Shown here: piece after piece, positions 46,824 to 61,010 of the stretch
Layout: the number at the start of each line of letters is the position of its first letter
How positions within the stretch are numbered: position 1 is the stretch's first letter
NCBI RefSeq assembly: GCF_958295425.1
Contig: NC_081136.1
Coordinates: 3,195,311 to 3,259,310 of the forward strand
Source: Solea solea
Lineage: Eukaryota; Chordata; Actinopteri; Pleuronectiformes; Soleidae
Direction: 5' to 3'
Length of the DNA stretch: 64,000 nt
The notes under the pieces: generated by a model
Databases searched by the model: none
Told to the model about the DNA's origin: nothing
The model's input: only the letters and a program-made list of their open reading frames with translations
Program-made: the position numbers and the translations under genes

Positions 46824-48660
46824 TCTCCATTACCAGAAAGTTTTTAAAGTCAAGAGTGAAAGTTTGTGTCCTTCACAAACAATTCCCTAAAGCACATGAG
46901 CCAAGAAAACAAACAGACAAACAAAAAAACACTCACAATTGGATTATTGTCTGAAACCCAAATCGCTATTCAAACCATTTTCTCGCTGTTTAAAGGTCTT
47001 TAAAAGTCTTTCAAAGTGCACGGCTTCATTCTTGAAGCAAAACTTTGTTGTTATTTTTCTCTCCCCGTTCTCTGCCGCCGGCTAAGTCACAATGACAGAG
47101 ATCTTATGTCCCCCGTCCATCCTCGTTCTCCTTTTGTGTTTTTGTTTGAGCCTTTTAGACATTGTGTCGACGGCGTATACGAGGCAAGAGAACACACAGT
47201 GAGTCCCAAGGTGAATAATAAATCTGTGAATATAATAAAACACTACTACTACTTTTAACCATAGAGTCATGGTGTGCTGAGACAGAAAACAAATCCACTT
47301 TCTACCAAATGCCAGTGGACACAAATCCTTTCTTTTAAGAAAGAAAATGTTTATCTCGGAGCTTTATGATTCAATGTGATGAATAAGAAAAGTAAAAAAG
47401 AGAAGAAACTGGTGGAAAATAACAGCTAACTGCTACCGAGCTAAGCTAATGGCCAACTAACTGACACCAATTTAAGCTAATGTCTATTAGCTGAGCTACA
47501 GAACTATTTCAACAACCAGTGAATACATTTAAAAAGAAAAGGTGCTTTCTTTGTTGTTAAAAACTCTATTTACAGCATTAACACTTAGATATTAAGAGTA
47601 TTTGAATAGTTTACCACCTTAGATAAACACGTTAGCATGCTAAGATATGATAATCAGCAGCAGTAGTAGCGTCCAACAGTTAGCTAAACTTGAGTCACTG
47701 AAATGGTTTGTATTTGTAACTTAAACACCGATATTTTGACCTTTTAACATTTCATTTTTATTGTATGTGTATTTCTATTGATATTCTTTTTATTTCATGT
47801 ACAGTAACTATATTCTACAGTTCTGCTGGTTGTGTAATATTATAGATATAACCTTGTTTAAACCTCTTATACTGAAGCTATTTGGTGTTGATATAATACA
47901 ATTTTGTAGAAAATAAATGATACAGTGCTTGAAGTGTACCGGGACTTTTTTTTAATTTTACTATTTTAATTAGCGACATCTAAAGGTAGAAGCCGAAAGA
48001 AGAAAGACTAGAAGAAGAGCAACAATATTTATTAAAAGTGTTTGCAATTTTTCATTAATGTTTTCTTATATTCACCGACTTCTTGTGGAGAACAGCATGA
48101 TAACAGGACACTAAATAAGTAATAGTAATAAGTCCAGTATTTTAGTTGTTTTAATATAGACAAAATGTTTAAATACATAAATAGATAGACTTTGGGAACA
48201 TTACTAACATCTCCTGGTATCTTTTATTCACTGAAGATCTTCATTATTTAGTGTTTTAATGATTTAGTAATACAGACAGACATACATGATTCATAATTAT
48301 GGATAAGAGGAGATCTGGCACTTTTTTTCCCCCACGCACTGGTTACTAATATGATTCAGATTCTGGAATTCAAAACAAGATAATAGCTTTGACCTTGACT
48401 TTCATTTGACCTTGACAGGTTCATCCTATGTATCTACAGTATGTAATAAAATGTACCCAGACAACACTTATTGTCTCTTGAATCTCTGCTCACATCTCTG
48501 CAGCACTGAGCTGCGATGTTCTGACAATCCCGTGGCAGGTACCCAGGGACATTAAGCCATTACAACAATAATGAATCCTGCCTCATGTAATTACAGCATG
48601 AAAGCAACAGAGAGCAAGACTTTATTCCAGCCTGTGTCTTTTCTACCAGATGAAGAGATA

Positions 48661-48687
48661 TGTGTGTGTGTGTGTGTGTGTGTGTGG
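48661..48687. repeat. (GT)n microsatellite
   Basis: Pure gt run in the long abtb3 intron. Similar (GT)n or (AC)n tracts in the same intron lie at 40478-40492, 37961-37977 (after (AT)n) and 54190-54212. Confidence 0.9.
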
Positions 48688-49077
48688 AGGGATTGTTGTG
48701 TCAGCAAACCCTCGCTGTCCCAGTGCTGCGAGACAGATAAGGGAAATGGCTGCACCCGGTTTCTGCTGACCGAACGAGCCCAGCCCTCGTCTTTGAGAGG
48801 TAATCCAGACGTGTTTTTAAAATCTGAATTATATGACAGTACTGTGACAAATTCATCAGCGATGCTGGTGTATCGATGCTCTCTAATCAGAGGCAGACAG
48901 CCCACGTCAGACCGGGTTCTTTCTGAAACTGTGGCCGTTTTTTTTTTTTTGTTGTTTTTTAAATAGACGCTGATGAAAACGCCTACTGAAATAAAGGTGT
49001 GAATTAACAGTTTCATCCTGATACACTATGATAGTGTTTCTTTGGGCAACAACATCTGACGTGATTCAATTGGTTTT

Positions 49078-49640
49078 GGTTGCGTTTCCATTAGGGTTAG
49101 TACCAAAATAACCAGCCCCTAGCTTTCCATTTTTTGGCACCCTTCTCTTAGGGTACCAGGGTAAAATGGTACGGTAAGGTCCAGGTGGAGCTAGACTGGC
49201 AGCTTTAGAGACTTTTATTATGTGCATTGGACAAGGCTCTTGATTTATGGAGACCGGCATCTTGTGCTACAATTGGCGCTTTTCCATTATACAGTTCCAG
49301 CACTACTTGACTCTACTCGGTCGGGTGGGTCGTGATTCTGGCTCGCGATCGCCGGCTTTCAGCGGCGCTGTCGCTATATATAAACCAGACTCCTCTGTTA
49401 AATATTGACATTTTAGACATTTCCCTTTGCTAAATGTTGGAGATAACACACGTTTTCAGGGATTTTGTAAGTCCTTTTAACTGATCTACAGTTCGACATT
49501 GTTCGGTTTGATTCTTATGTCGGACATCACCCCCTAACCAATCAGTGGCTGTCTTGGAACCTCGCAAGAGCAGGTACCAGGTACTTCAAGTCGCGCTGAG
49601 CTGTGCTAAATCTGTATGGTGGAAAAACGCCAAATGGTAC
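49078..49640. mobile_element. GGTACC-type element with a second element inside
   Basis: Outer piece starts ggttgcgtttccattagggt then tagtacc at 49078 and holds cattttttggcacccttctc. An inner unit, 49263-49632, starts ggcgcttttccattatacag and ends ctgtatggtggaaaaacgcc, whose reverse complement matches the start with about three changes. That gives 20-bp terminal inverted repeats and a 370-bp length. No matching target duplication was found. Confidence 0.6.
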
Positions 49641-52600
49641 GATACCAAAAAGGTATGCAGAGGCCACCATAGATGACTGTTTGTAACAGTCTCACCATTA
49701 GATGTCACTAATTCTTAATTTCTGGATCGTTGCTCCATGAATTGCTACATTAATCCAGATTAATTGCTCATTACGTGGATAAAAATCAGCATGATTCACG
49801 GCAGAGTCGCCCCAAACTTTGCTAAATTCTGAACGTGTTTCTGACGACGCAGTGGGGGCGGAGCCAGGCTCGGCGCCGACTTCGCTCTCAGTCACCGGCG
49901 TGAATCACCACGACGGACACACTTGCGGCCTCTTTGGACAGAGTGGAACAAAAAGGGCAGAAATGACAGCAGGAACCTTTCACTGTTACTCCGACACGTC
50001 CATTAGAGAGACACAGGAAAAGGACACATGGTGACATTATCTTCCGCGAAGTTGTCAAATGGGTGAAAAGTGCTTATTGTTTAGCTTATGACTCAGACAG
50101 TCCACGCTGGTTCTCATGGCCTTTGATCAACCAGAGAGAAAACTTGGTGAATCAAATTTAGTTTCCCCGTCTCTCTTCCTTTTCCATCAACCGCCCGTCC
50201 CGAGAAAATGGGTCAGACTATGAGATTAAGAGGGATGATGCATGGAGAAGTGGGGAGAAGTATTTTAGCACTAATATAATGAAAAATGAGAATGGAGCGG
50301 ACAGTCTCGAGATGAAATGTTACACCTCCCAGAGAATCTCGGTCCTAAGCAATCCCATTATCCTCCGTCCACACATCCCCAGCGTGGGATAATGGAGCAG
50401 AGACAATGAGGGGGGAATAGTCTGAACCACGATCTTGTTGAAACTTCACTGGTTAAAAATAGTGAATTTATGTTATTTTTAAATAATTGTTTATGAGGAA
50501 ACTTCAAGCAGATGGTCCTGAAACATGTGCGAGCAGATGCTCACAGAATTGCTAGTTAGTCAGGTGTTCAGTAAGCAATCACTTCATGGGGAGAAAGAGA
50601 GACAGAGAGAGAAAACAATAGAAGAGAAGAAATAACATCAGTATGCAATTTTCTGTGCCCTTTCAAACCTCGTGCGCCTCAGCAGGGAGAGAGCGATTTC
50701 TCTATTTGAGAAACCAGCGCAGAGCTGAGGAATAAGCACTTTTTCCCTCTCCCCCTCTTTTCACAGTGGAAATCCACAGCCACTCGAGTTCTTAAACCTG
50801 CTGCCGTCTGAATCTTTAAAAGCCAGGGCCAAATTTAACGAGGATAATTATGTTGTTGTTTTTTTCCGACGTCAAAATTTTCTAAACACAAAGTGGACAA
50901 ATTGACAGTTTAGTCTTTGTAGTTTGAAGTCGTAAACATTACGACCGCATCGTCACTTGGGTTAGAATCTGAATTGGGTCAATGGTGTCCACTTATCCTC
51001 CATTTTCCTCTTAATGGGAACGTCGTTTACAAAATTGACATTGTTGCGCTAAAAGGGGGAAGAACCAAAAACCAGTGATTGAGACCATTAACTCCTTTGG
51101 GCTTTTCAATATATCCTCATTTCCTAATTGGCTTCAGGGGGGAAACCAGAGCTATACGGCCATTTTTTTTTGTATATGTTCAATGGTTTTTAACGTGATA
51201 CAGAACTTCAAGCTATGATTAAGAACTTTAAACTTTATGAAGAAGAAGAAGAAACTTTTGTCTCTTACCCAAAAAGGCTTCAAAGTCAACTCAAGGCAAG
51301 TTCTGTTGCCTAATTTCTAGATGAACAGATTAGCTTTTTCATCCGTAAATGCACGAAATGTTGATATGTGTTCCTCAAAACTCAACGAATGTCATCATAT
51401 TTTGTTTTGTGTGTACGGAAGTTTGAAAAATATTATTCACATTCCCTTAAAATTGTTTCCCGATAAGGTCTTTATCTCTTTTCCCCTTTTAATTGGCAAA
51501 GAGAATCACAAAAGGTGACGGTTTCTCATCATTTCGCCCCAAAACTGCCAATTAAAATGATAGACATCACGCCATTAATATTAATTGACGGCAAAGAGAA
51601 TGAGAAGTTTCTCTGAACAATGTGCTCTCTGAAGCGCACACTGATTCACCAAAGCAATAAAGAGATGGCGTGTGTTCTTGTGGTTTAACAGAGCGGGGAA
51701 ACTTTTCCCTGCAGTGAATCAGCACCTGGTGTCAGGAGATTTTTCTGTAGCGCGAGCGGCTCGTGGAGGGAAGCACATTAGAGTCCGCAGCTGACGAGTG
51801 AACTCACTGAGAGAAGTCTGATCGATCGATTCATCAATCTGACTTCACGCTGCACAGACGCTCAATCAGCGACTTAAACCAACACTGATGGAACCGTAAA
51901 ATCATGTGGGGAGAAAACTGAGAGGCTGAAATTCAATTCACTTCAATTAACTTCCCTTTATCTTACCGACTATCTAATCCTTGTGTTTTTCATCTTATCG
52001 CCACCCGCTGATGATCCTCCACACTAAGCATCGGAACAAATTAAATGGCTGATCCCCACTTTTGTTGAATTTTGAGTGGATTATTAAATGTAGTCGCATC
52101 CGTTTGGTTTCAGATAAGTTTTGCGCGCGCCAAACGTTCCCTTAAATGTCACACAATCCCATTATGCAACACTCCAAAACAACGCAATTTTGGCAGGACG
52201 CGAAGCCAAGCAAAGCCACAGATGTATATGACGGTTTGCATATACAGTATACATGGCAGCTGACTCAAATAGAATATGAAATCAGTCGGATTTCACCAGA
52301 TCACCAAAAGATCCTGAGAGAAGGCTTAACACGGACTCAAAGTGGGCCTAGAAGATGGTGCGAAGGGAACCGGCAGGAAACGGATTCTGCTTTTCCGTGC
52401 GATCACTTCATATCTGGTACAGAATCCCACATTGACTAACTTTAATATCTTATATATTCACTCAATCTTTGGTTTAAAGGCTTGAAAAATGTCTCAAAAC
52501 GTGAACAATACACACGTACAGGCTATGTCTTTCTCGTACCCACACCCGTGTGAGCCACACCCTTTCAGACGGTTGTAGGCTAAATTAGCCACTTCATCGA

Positions 52601-54809
52601 ACTACTGTCCTTGTCCCAGTAAACAAGCTAGCAGATAATCGAGTTCTTGAGTGAAGTGTCACTCCCTCTGCTACGCTAGTTAGCGATATTCCCTTTTTCC
52701 GCTTGTTAGAATGATGCATTATCCTGTTCACCTATAACATCACAGACAAATACACACTTTAGCATGTGGCTAGTTGGTAGCATGTTGAGTATCAGTTAAC
52801 TTTAAAATATATCTTTTTTTTTAAGCTAACAGAGATTAAATTCAGTCTTGCCGTCAGTCCAAAAATTTACTGGTCTGGATTTTGACATGTTTTTTTTTCT
52901 GTTGTTCTCTTCTTAATCTGTGTGTCTGGTACTTCTTTTATTTCCAGGTCAAAGGTCAAGGGACGGAGTCGTGGATCCAGGTCTGATTGATCTTGTAGTA
53001 ATTCAACTCTTCAGCTTTGAGAATTTCAATGTAGTGCAATTTCAGTCATATTTACATGTATTTTAAGTCTGATTTTAGTCTTAATAACGCAATCATTTAA
53101 TAATTTGAATGTATTTATAGTGTCTTATATCGTCCATACTGCCCTTGCAGTTACAAATGTTAACCATTAGATGGTGCACCTCATTGTTTCTTAGTTTAAA
53201 AATACATTAAATTCAGTTCACTAAGTGATGATATTTTACATGTCAACCATCGCATGACCCCATCAAAGAATTCTGAATCCAGTGAAAACATGAAACGGTC
53301 CTTTTTTGAAACATGAGGTTTGATTTCATTAATTCTTTTAGAGTTCATACTTGAAATATCTGCCCTGCTCTGTGGTGGAGGCACACCCAGTGTTAGGAAT
53401 GGTGGGGCCCCATTGTTGGAGAACCGCACTGTATTACATTACGCCGTTTATTTGCCCAGTGGCTGCTCGGTGGACCCCCCCCCCCCCCCAGAGGCGGCGG
53501 CCGGTGTGCTGACAGATGAACTGCCATTTCCCTGTCACACCTGGTCACAATATGGCAGTTTCAGCGTTTATGCGCCACACGCGAGAATATTAAACGTTAT
53601 ACTTCATGGCAGCATGTCGGGAGAGATGAGGAGAAACGCAAACACCCCCGAGCGCCGGCCGTCCGAACCCCGCCGTCGGCGAAGTTTGCTCCCCTCGCTC
53701 AAAAGACGTGAAATATGAGCACATGAGATGAGCGGTGAGATAAATGTGACCCCAGAAACATAATGGCCTCTTTATTTCTTCACCTCGGGAGAAAGAAATT
53801 ATGGATATTGCTCTTTAACACCCTCTATTATTCATTAATTACCGGACGAGTCGGGTGTGAAATTGCACAGGCAGCTGGGATTGTGCGGCCACTTCTTTCT
53901 CTCCTTTTTTAAATAACGTGATCTTGTTTTATCGTTCTGGATACAACTGATTTTTAATTTCCACCGTGAAAAAATACAACAACAAAAAACTGTTGACATC
54001 ATGCAGATTGTGACCATATAACACCTGCTGTGTCACTTGACTTCCCACGCTGCGACACCAGCGGTGGCACGTGCGGCGTTTTCGTATAATAACCCATCAT
54101 TACCACATTATTTCTCTATATGAAAATGAGAGTAATTACCGTAAACCTTCTGTCAGCCTCTAAGACACTGAACGCCACAGGCTCTACACTCACACACACA
54201 CACACACACACATGCGTATACACACACTCAGGAAATCTGCTTATTCTCACATTTTGACAGTAACCTGATTTCTGTACAAGGAGCAGAAACAGGAAATCTG
54301 GTTTCCTCGGATTGTGCCGTGATTCTGCAGGATCAACAGAAATGGGGGGGGGGGGAGAGGGAGGGAGAGATGGATCTAGAGCTGCACAATGTGGTCCAAA
54401 AAAAAAATCTAATCATACTCTGATTAACTTTGACACACACTGCACATGTGGTACGATTCTAAATTGGTACAACTTGATGGTTTAGTCTCTGTGACACTGT
54501 GTAACCCCCAAGAATCTGAACTCGTGGTTTGAAGCCTCGAGGTTCTGATTTTGGGAGCTGTTCTATGCAGAACCATCATTCTTGTGGAATTATACTGTAA
54601 ATATCCAAACGTGACTGTAGAGCATGAAAAAATACTTTAGGTCTTTCAATGACGCTGAGAAAAGTCGCAGTTTTGAAGGTTCAGTGTGCAAGAAAGACTG
54701 CGGAATGCATCAAACGTTCCTTTCTGTAGTGCGTCAGGGAACTACGGTGGCCTTCACATACCAAAAAGGATCTTTCACAGCTCTTTCAGCCATTCCTTCT
54801 TTCTTCTTT

Positions 54810-55050
54810 TGTGTTTCCATAATGGTACGGTTCGGTGTGGTTTGGAACGGTAGGCGGTGGTTACCCAACAGTTGTGTCGGCGACAACGAACGAATACGGC
54901 AAACATGACACAGCAGACGACGAGGCCACAAGAACAGCCTTGTATGAGTATAGACTGTGGGCGTTTGCCCAAACTTCCTAAGGATATTTGCACCGAAAAT
55001 GGAATGCTTGGGGCCAATTACAGTTCCCCTCAGTGGAAACATGGCTATAC
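54810..55050. repeat. GGTACC-type element fragment
   Basis: Contains tttccataatggtacggttc, ttggaacggtaggcggtgg and, at the right, cagtggaaacatggc. Related to 41880-41985. Frames of 130 codons across it (minus) are not regarded as genes. Confidence 0.5.
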
Positions 55051-57084
55051 AGGACAAGGCTTGTTCTAAAGCTACAAAACCCCCAAATTGTGTCATGGAC
55101 AGAGCAATAAACCCTCTTAAATGCACACACTGGACCTTTCAAATCATCTTCAGTTGACTCCACTTTGATAAAATCTTGTCAAATCCCTTCTGTGCCTTTC
55201 TTGCAAAGACAGATGGTCAAACACGCCAAAAGTAGCACGCTCCATGCAGTCATCATCATACACATTCACACTCTGTTATGTAATCCAGCGATTGGTGCGC
55301 TGCACATCAATCTGTTCACATAACATGAGCGACATGAGGTGGAAGAACCCTCTCTGAGCGGCTGAGCGGCAAACTTTCGACCCCAGAGGTCACGGCGTCC
55401 AGCCGAGGCCGCGTGGTGGCGGCGGCGGCATACAGAGTCAAACACACGGTGCGTTAAACAGGAATTAAACAGCAGCCGGTGCCGCTTTTTTTCCACCTTC
55501 TGGTCAAAGCACATGAACAGACTATTGTGTTAATGCTTTCACCTCATGTGTTTACATTAGCAGGCACTTAAGAGCTGATTATATATATATTCGTCCGCAT
55601 TACGAGGAGGGGCGCTCACTTATTTGCATTTATCCTTAATATATGTGCAGACGCCGGTGCTTTCCCTGCTGCTGATGTTCACAATACTTGATCTGTGATG
55701 AAAGGGAAGAGCCTATTCGTGTTATTTACGTCTCAGCTCACTCACCAGTTTCACTCAACAGCTTGTTAAACGTGTTAAAATGTGTGTGTTTTTTTCCTTT
55801 TTTGCCACATTAAATTGGCTATTTTAATAAACCGGGCAAGGACTTTTTTTCTGCATCTCTCTTTGCCAACTTTGCTGCAAAGAGAGAAACAAGAAAAAGA
55901 TCTTTACAAAAGTAAAGAAAAGAAAGTCCCGTATTTTCTGTTATGTTGGTTTCCATCTAAGTGGAACTGAAATGTAAGACTGACCCGACAAACAGACGTC
56001 ACACTGCCTGGCTCGTCTTTTTAAATTGCTCTTAAAAGCCTATTTCGGTGTCAAGGCCATGTTTTATTTCCTTCTTTCACTAAAAGGAGTGCCGCTTATT
56101 TGGTCTCTAAAATGCAGGAAACTCATGAAAGTTTGCTCAAAATTCAGAAATTATTCAATTTTGCTCCTGGAACCAAATTCAGTCGACATATGTATTAGGT
56201 GGATGCGATGGGAACTAAAATCTCTTGGAGCCGCTTGGTGTTGGTGTTAATTTTGCATTCTGAAGTCATTTGTTTTTGGCAATTTTACATCTTGAAACTC
56301 CCTACCACAGTAGCCATGGCAACCTGAATCAAAGAGGAGGAAATTACATCCTCTTGATTCCAGATCAAAGCTGCAGCTATTTGTTCTAAATATGCCTTTA
56401 ATTACTTTTAATGCGATGAATAACATAGGCGTTCTTGTCATAATTCGATCTGATCCTTGTATTCATATTGTTCTGTTTCATACTTGTCTTTCATATATGA
56501 GGTTGTTTTTGACTGAAGGCTTGTTTTTAATTGTTTTTGCCATCTTGTGAAGTGCTCGCCATCGTCTGAACTGTGCAGAACATGAGGACATCGACACCTT
56601 GTGTGTATTAAAGATCTTCTCATGGTTGATGAATTGACCAAAGTCAGAGAAACCTGTTCACGCCACAAACCAGACGGCAAATCTAGGAAATAAAAAAGAC
56701 GCGAAGGGGATTTTGTTGTTGGTCAGATAATTTTTTTTTACATTTAAAAAAAAAAAAAAAAGTAATTAAACATGAAGTCAAGTGATTCGTGGTGGGAGTA
56801 GAAATCCCAGTACAATTATAGAAAAAAACATCTTATTATTAATCAACACATTTCGCGACCAAGTCAAACCTAGCGCTGCTAATGAGGCCCAGAGAACAAC
56901 AAGAACACGAGCCAACAAATGTCCCACACAGCTACACGCTCCGTCTTTGACACAGATGACGGTTTTAAAAAAGTCATATATTTTTCTCTTTTTAAAAAAA
57001 AACAACAACAAAAAAAAACAGGGTAAAGTAATACAGCTACAACACACAGTTTGTGCTGCAATCTCACTACACTTTCAGGAAATC

Positions 57085-57360
57085 ATCCATCTAGTTAGCT
57101 AGCTAGCTAGCTAACCAGATAAATAGATAGATGGATGGATGGATAATTGTTTTAGCTAACTTTAAGCTAGCTTTTAGATAGATAGATAGATCGATAGATC
57201 GATAGATCGATAGATCGATAGATAGATAGATAATTGTTTTAGCCAAGCTAACTTTGAGCTAATACATAGATAACAATTGTTTTAGTTAACTTTAAGCTAT
57301 AGATAACAATTGTTTATAGCCAACTTAAGCTAGCTTTAAGCTAGGAGCTAGACTTTTTTT
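57085..57360. repeat. composite AGCT and GATA repeat with a duplicated TTAGC segment
   Basis: (GCTA)n at 57093-57113, then (GATA/GATG)n and (GATA/GATC)n at 57118-57232. The segment aattgttttagctaacttt then aagcta occurs at about 57145, 57232, 57269 and 57305 with changes. It lies in the long intron, about 450 bases past the donor of exon 57808-57957. Confidence 0.85.
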
Positions 57361-57754
57361 CTCATTTTATTTTATAATGAACACTTATATGAATCAATAA
57401 TATGGTAGTAAAATGCTGAGTCATTTGACATACTAAAATGTATGTATATTTGCAGCCAAAGCTTGGAAAAGCCTTAATTGCTCAGTCAAATTCAGGATCT
57501 CAGATGTGTGACGGACTATTTTTTATCGTATTGTTCAGTCACAGGATCTTCATCCCATATTAAACCACCTGTGATCAGAAAAATAACAGGTGGCATTATA
57601 TCATCTTGGTGCCAGAGAAACTTTTATGACATGTATTTTGCAAAAGCTGTAACGTGGCAAAACCCGAGAACTGCGTTTCTGCTCGTCGTCTGCCTTTGAG
57701 GTGTAACAAATGAGGAGTTTAGTATTCACATTCTGATCCTCTCCAGCTGTGTTA

Positions 57755-58069
<315 letters not shown>

Positions 58070-60089
58070 TCAAACAACAGGGCAATGAATTTTCAAAGCA
58101 GACTTGTTAAATAACACCTCGTCCAAACACCATTTTAAGCTATTTCAAAGACATAATAAACAGCCCAGAACATGACTCAGCATGACTGATGAAGCCAAAG
58201 CAGAAGCGTAGCAGCTACACAGCCTGAGTAAAGCAAGATACAGTTGGATGATGGCTGAAAATACCAACAGACACGAAAGGTTTCAAAAGTGGATTCTTCT
58301 CCTAAAAAAAATGAACCCAGACGTTCAGTGGGGCTGTACGATCATATTTCAATCATGATCACAGTTTTGGCATCACACAATGAAATGTGCTGTATATAAT
58401 CGTCCAATAATATAAAAATATGTAAGCTCTGCCAAAAAGAACTCTAACCAAATCAAGCGCTAGCCCTAAACTAATTACGGTTCCTGCACCAGACGGCTCC
58501 AAATGATCTGGATTTAATCTGGACAGATAACACACTACATTTAAGGACAGGATCTTTAATGTAATAGATTATTGAAAGCAAAAAGGTGAACAGTTAGCAG
58601 GAACATCATGGCAATAATTTGATGCGTTAAAAGCTGTTAGCACCTAATCATCTGTAGAGACACTGACTGGCAGACCCAATGTTCATAACATTGTGACGAA
58701 ATGTATGTCCGAAAAACGGCTGTAGATTTGTGATTTACGCGTTGTATTGATCATCTTCTCAAATCATATTGTAGTTGTTTTGATTGTGTTGATATCAATG
58801 TGCATCATTTTAGCAGCACTGCCTCCTCTTTGTGAAAGTGATATATCTCTTCAGGGAACTTTCATGGGTTCATTATGAATCCCTCGTTCCCCACGTTGTC
58901 TTTAATGAAGTCAACGAGGCTGTAACGAGCCACATTTGTTTCTTGCGAACTGTAAATTCAAAGCACGACCTTGCATTGTTAGAATGTTCATTTTGACCTT
59001 TTATTTTTTACACAACACTGTGTTGTAATCACAGGTGGGTGTACGTGTGTGTGTGTGTGTGTTGTCGTGTTTCCCCTGCAAAACAAAATGGGCAGCGGAA
59101 AATGTTGGCCGGAGAGGATTTCATCCGTTTAAGTGCCATTTCAGCAGCCAGGCCTCGTTTAGCAGCAGAGAATGACTTGTGACAGATGGACAATCGAGAA
59201 CGGAGAGCGACACCCCACCAAGTGCTAATCCTAATGACACAGCGCTGGGGTGTGCTCCGCTTCTAAACAAACAGTAATTACAACACAGAGGAACGTCGTC
59301 CGTGTTCGCCGCCAGGCCATTAGACAAAAGAAGCCACACAGTGGACAAACACTCCAGAGCCTCATTCTGCAGCGGTTTCTGCCGCAGGACAGAAATGGGT
59401 GGAAAAAAGGACGGGGCAGGGAGTTCAGCTAAGGACTCCAACCTCCATGTCGTCTTCCCACAGTGTCCAGCCCAAGAATTCCACTATTCCCCAGTCATAG
59501 GGAGAGTCCCACTCCCTATTTCTTCCCACAGCCTTTCCGGGGAGGTCGACTTAATTATTTTAGCAGATTCTTCCACTGCTCTTCCACCGCTGAGCAGTAT
59601 TGATGGAGCAGCTGGTATTAGGGTGTGTCTCAATTGAACGTTTGCCAGTGAAATATGTGGTGTTTTGCCATTAAAACCAAAAGAAATCTTTAGTGATGTG
59701 AAGTCGACTCATTTTCATATGGACTAAGTTCTTTTTACAACCACTGGAGTCACCCCCTGGTGGCTTTTCATTCATAGTTTTACTTCTGCATTAACATTTT
59801 CATAAGAACTGGAAGGCTCCTTCCAATTTTTATATACAGCCTATGGGACATATGCATCTTCAAATCCGAGGACGCCGGGAGTGTTCAGACCTGACATTAG
59901 CTAAATCTGCCCTATAGGACCTATAAGGGTCTTACAGGTCGTTTTATGGCCTAACCGCTAGACTCAGTTCAGTTGGGGGTTGCAACATTCAGAACTTTTT
60001 CAATAACGTATTCCCCTCCTCGCCTGAGGCGGCGCTGCATCAAGAATGACTGAAGGAGAAGACGAGACAAACAATGAACAAGAAAACCC

Positions 60090-60313
60090 ACACAATTTAA
60101 TTTTATAATCCCCTTAGGGAAAGTATTCCTCTGCATTTGACCCATCCTAGAATTAGGAGCAGTGGGCTGACACACTGAATAGCACCAAGGGAGCAGTGGG
60201 GGTTGGGTACCTTGCTCAGGGGTAGCCCAGCCCTTTTTGGCCGGGCAGGGATTTGAACCGGCAACCCTCCGGTTACAAGCCAAGTTCCCTTTCCACTTGG
60301 CCACGGGCTGCCA
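60090..60313 (-). mobile_element. tRNA-derived SINE, second family
   Basis: On the minus strand it begins ggcagcccgtggccaagtgg, has box A-like tggccaagtgga and box B ggttcaaatcc, then gagcaaggtacccaaccccc, actgctcc and aaatgcagaggaatactttc, ending in an AT-rich tail. It keeps an excellent box B, better than the copy at 8384-8634. The body is the common fish type. Fairly young by appearance; no clear target duplication seen. Confidence 0.8.
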
Positions 60314-60764
60314 CTAATGCAGGACAACTTCTGTTTCCTCGTCATAAGAGCAAAACATGGAGCTGCATCAAATCTTGGGTTTTTTATTCAGTTGAAGCGA
60401 ACCAAGACCTACGTTTTTAGGTGGACCAGAGTTTCGGTTGCGCATTCACAACTCCCGAAACGAAGCTGACTTTTCGAGCAAATGACCTAGGGTAGCAGAG
60501 TATCAGGGAATCAGGGTACGGTTGCGCATTCACACCTCCCCAAACGTACGGGACCTCCCAAGCAAAAGGCTTCAATGAAGAAGCACTGGTGTGGGAGGAA
60601 CCACAACAGTACTTGTCCTCCAATGAACTGTAAATATGGGCCATTTGCAGGAATTTCAACCCATAGGTAAGTTTTTAAAATAGGCGCCCCTGGTTGCATA
60701 AATAACAGCAATCTGGTACCTTGGGTGTGTCATCATCAAGTAGCTTGGATGAGGTTTTCACTGG

Positions 60765-61010
60765 CAGTTCACTTAGTGGTTAAAGCATTGAACTTTGGTG
60801 TGATCGACACAGGTTTGACTCCAACGTTAAGACTTTTTCACGCAATACCATGTGACCTATGGGTCGTATTCAGGGGTTGTCCAACATGACCCATAGTTAC
60901 GTTTCAGTTGGAGGAAAACCCACACACACATGAGGAAAATGTACAAACTCTACTGCAGACCTTTACATGATGAAACACCAGTTTTTACCACCACACCATG
61001 GTGCTGCCTC
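60765..61010 (+). mobile_element. degraded tRNA-derived SINE
   Basis: Head with box A-like tagtggttaaagcattgaac and box B-like ggtttgactcc, then later aaaacccacacacacatgag and gaaaatgtacaaactctact. Same family, opposite orientation, as the copy at 8384-8634, but its middle is rearranged. Confidence 0.6.

Noticed and set aside
48571..48966. 131-codon plus and 141-codon minus open frames
   Set aside because: Run through a (GT)n tract and T-rich sequence; no conserved motif.
54734..55126. 130-codon minus open frame
   Set aside because: Covers a GGTACC-type repeat; no family resemblance.
60239..60313. Possible functional tRNA gene on the minus strand with good box B
   Set aside because: Followed directly by a SINE body, and the cloverleaf cannot be closed convincingly; it is the SINE head.
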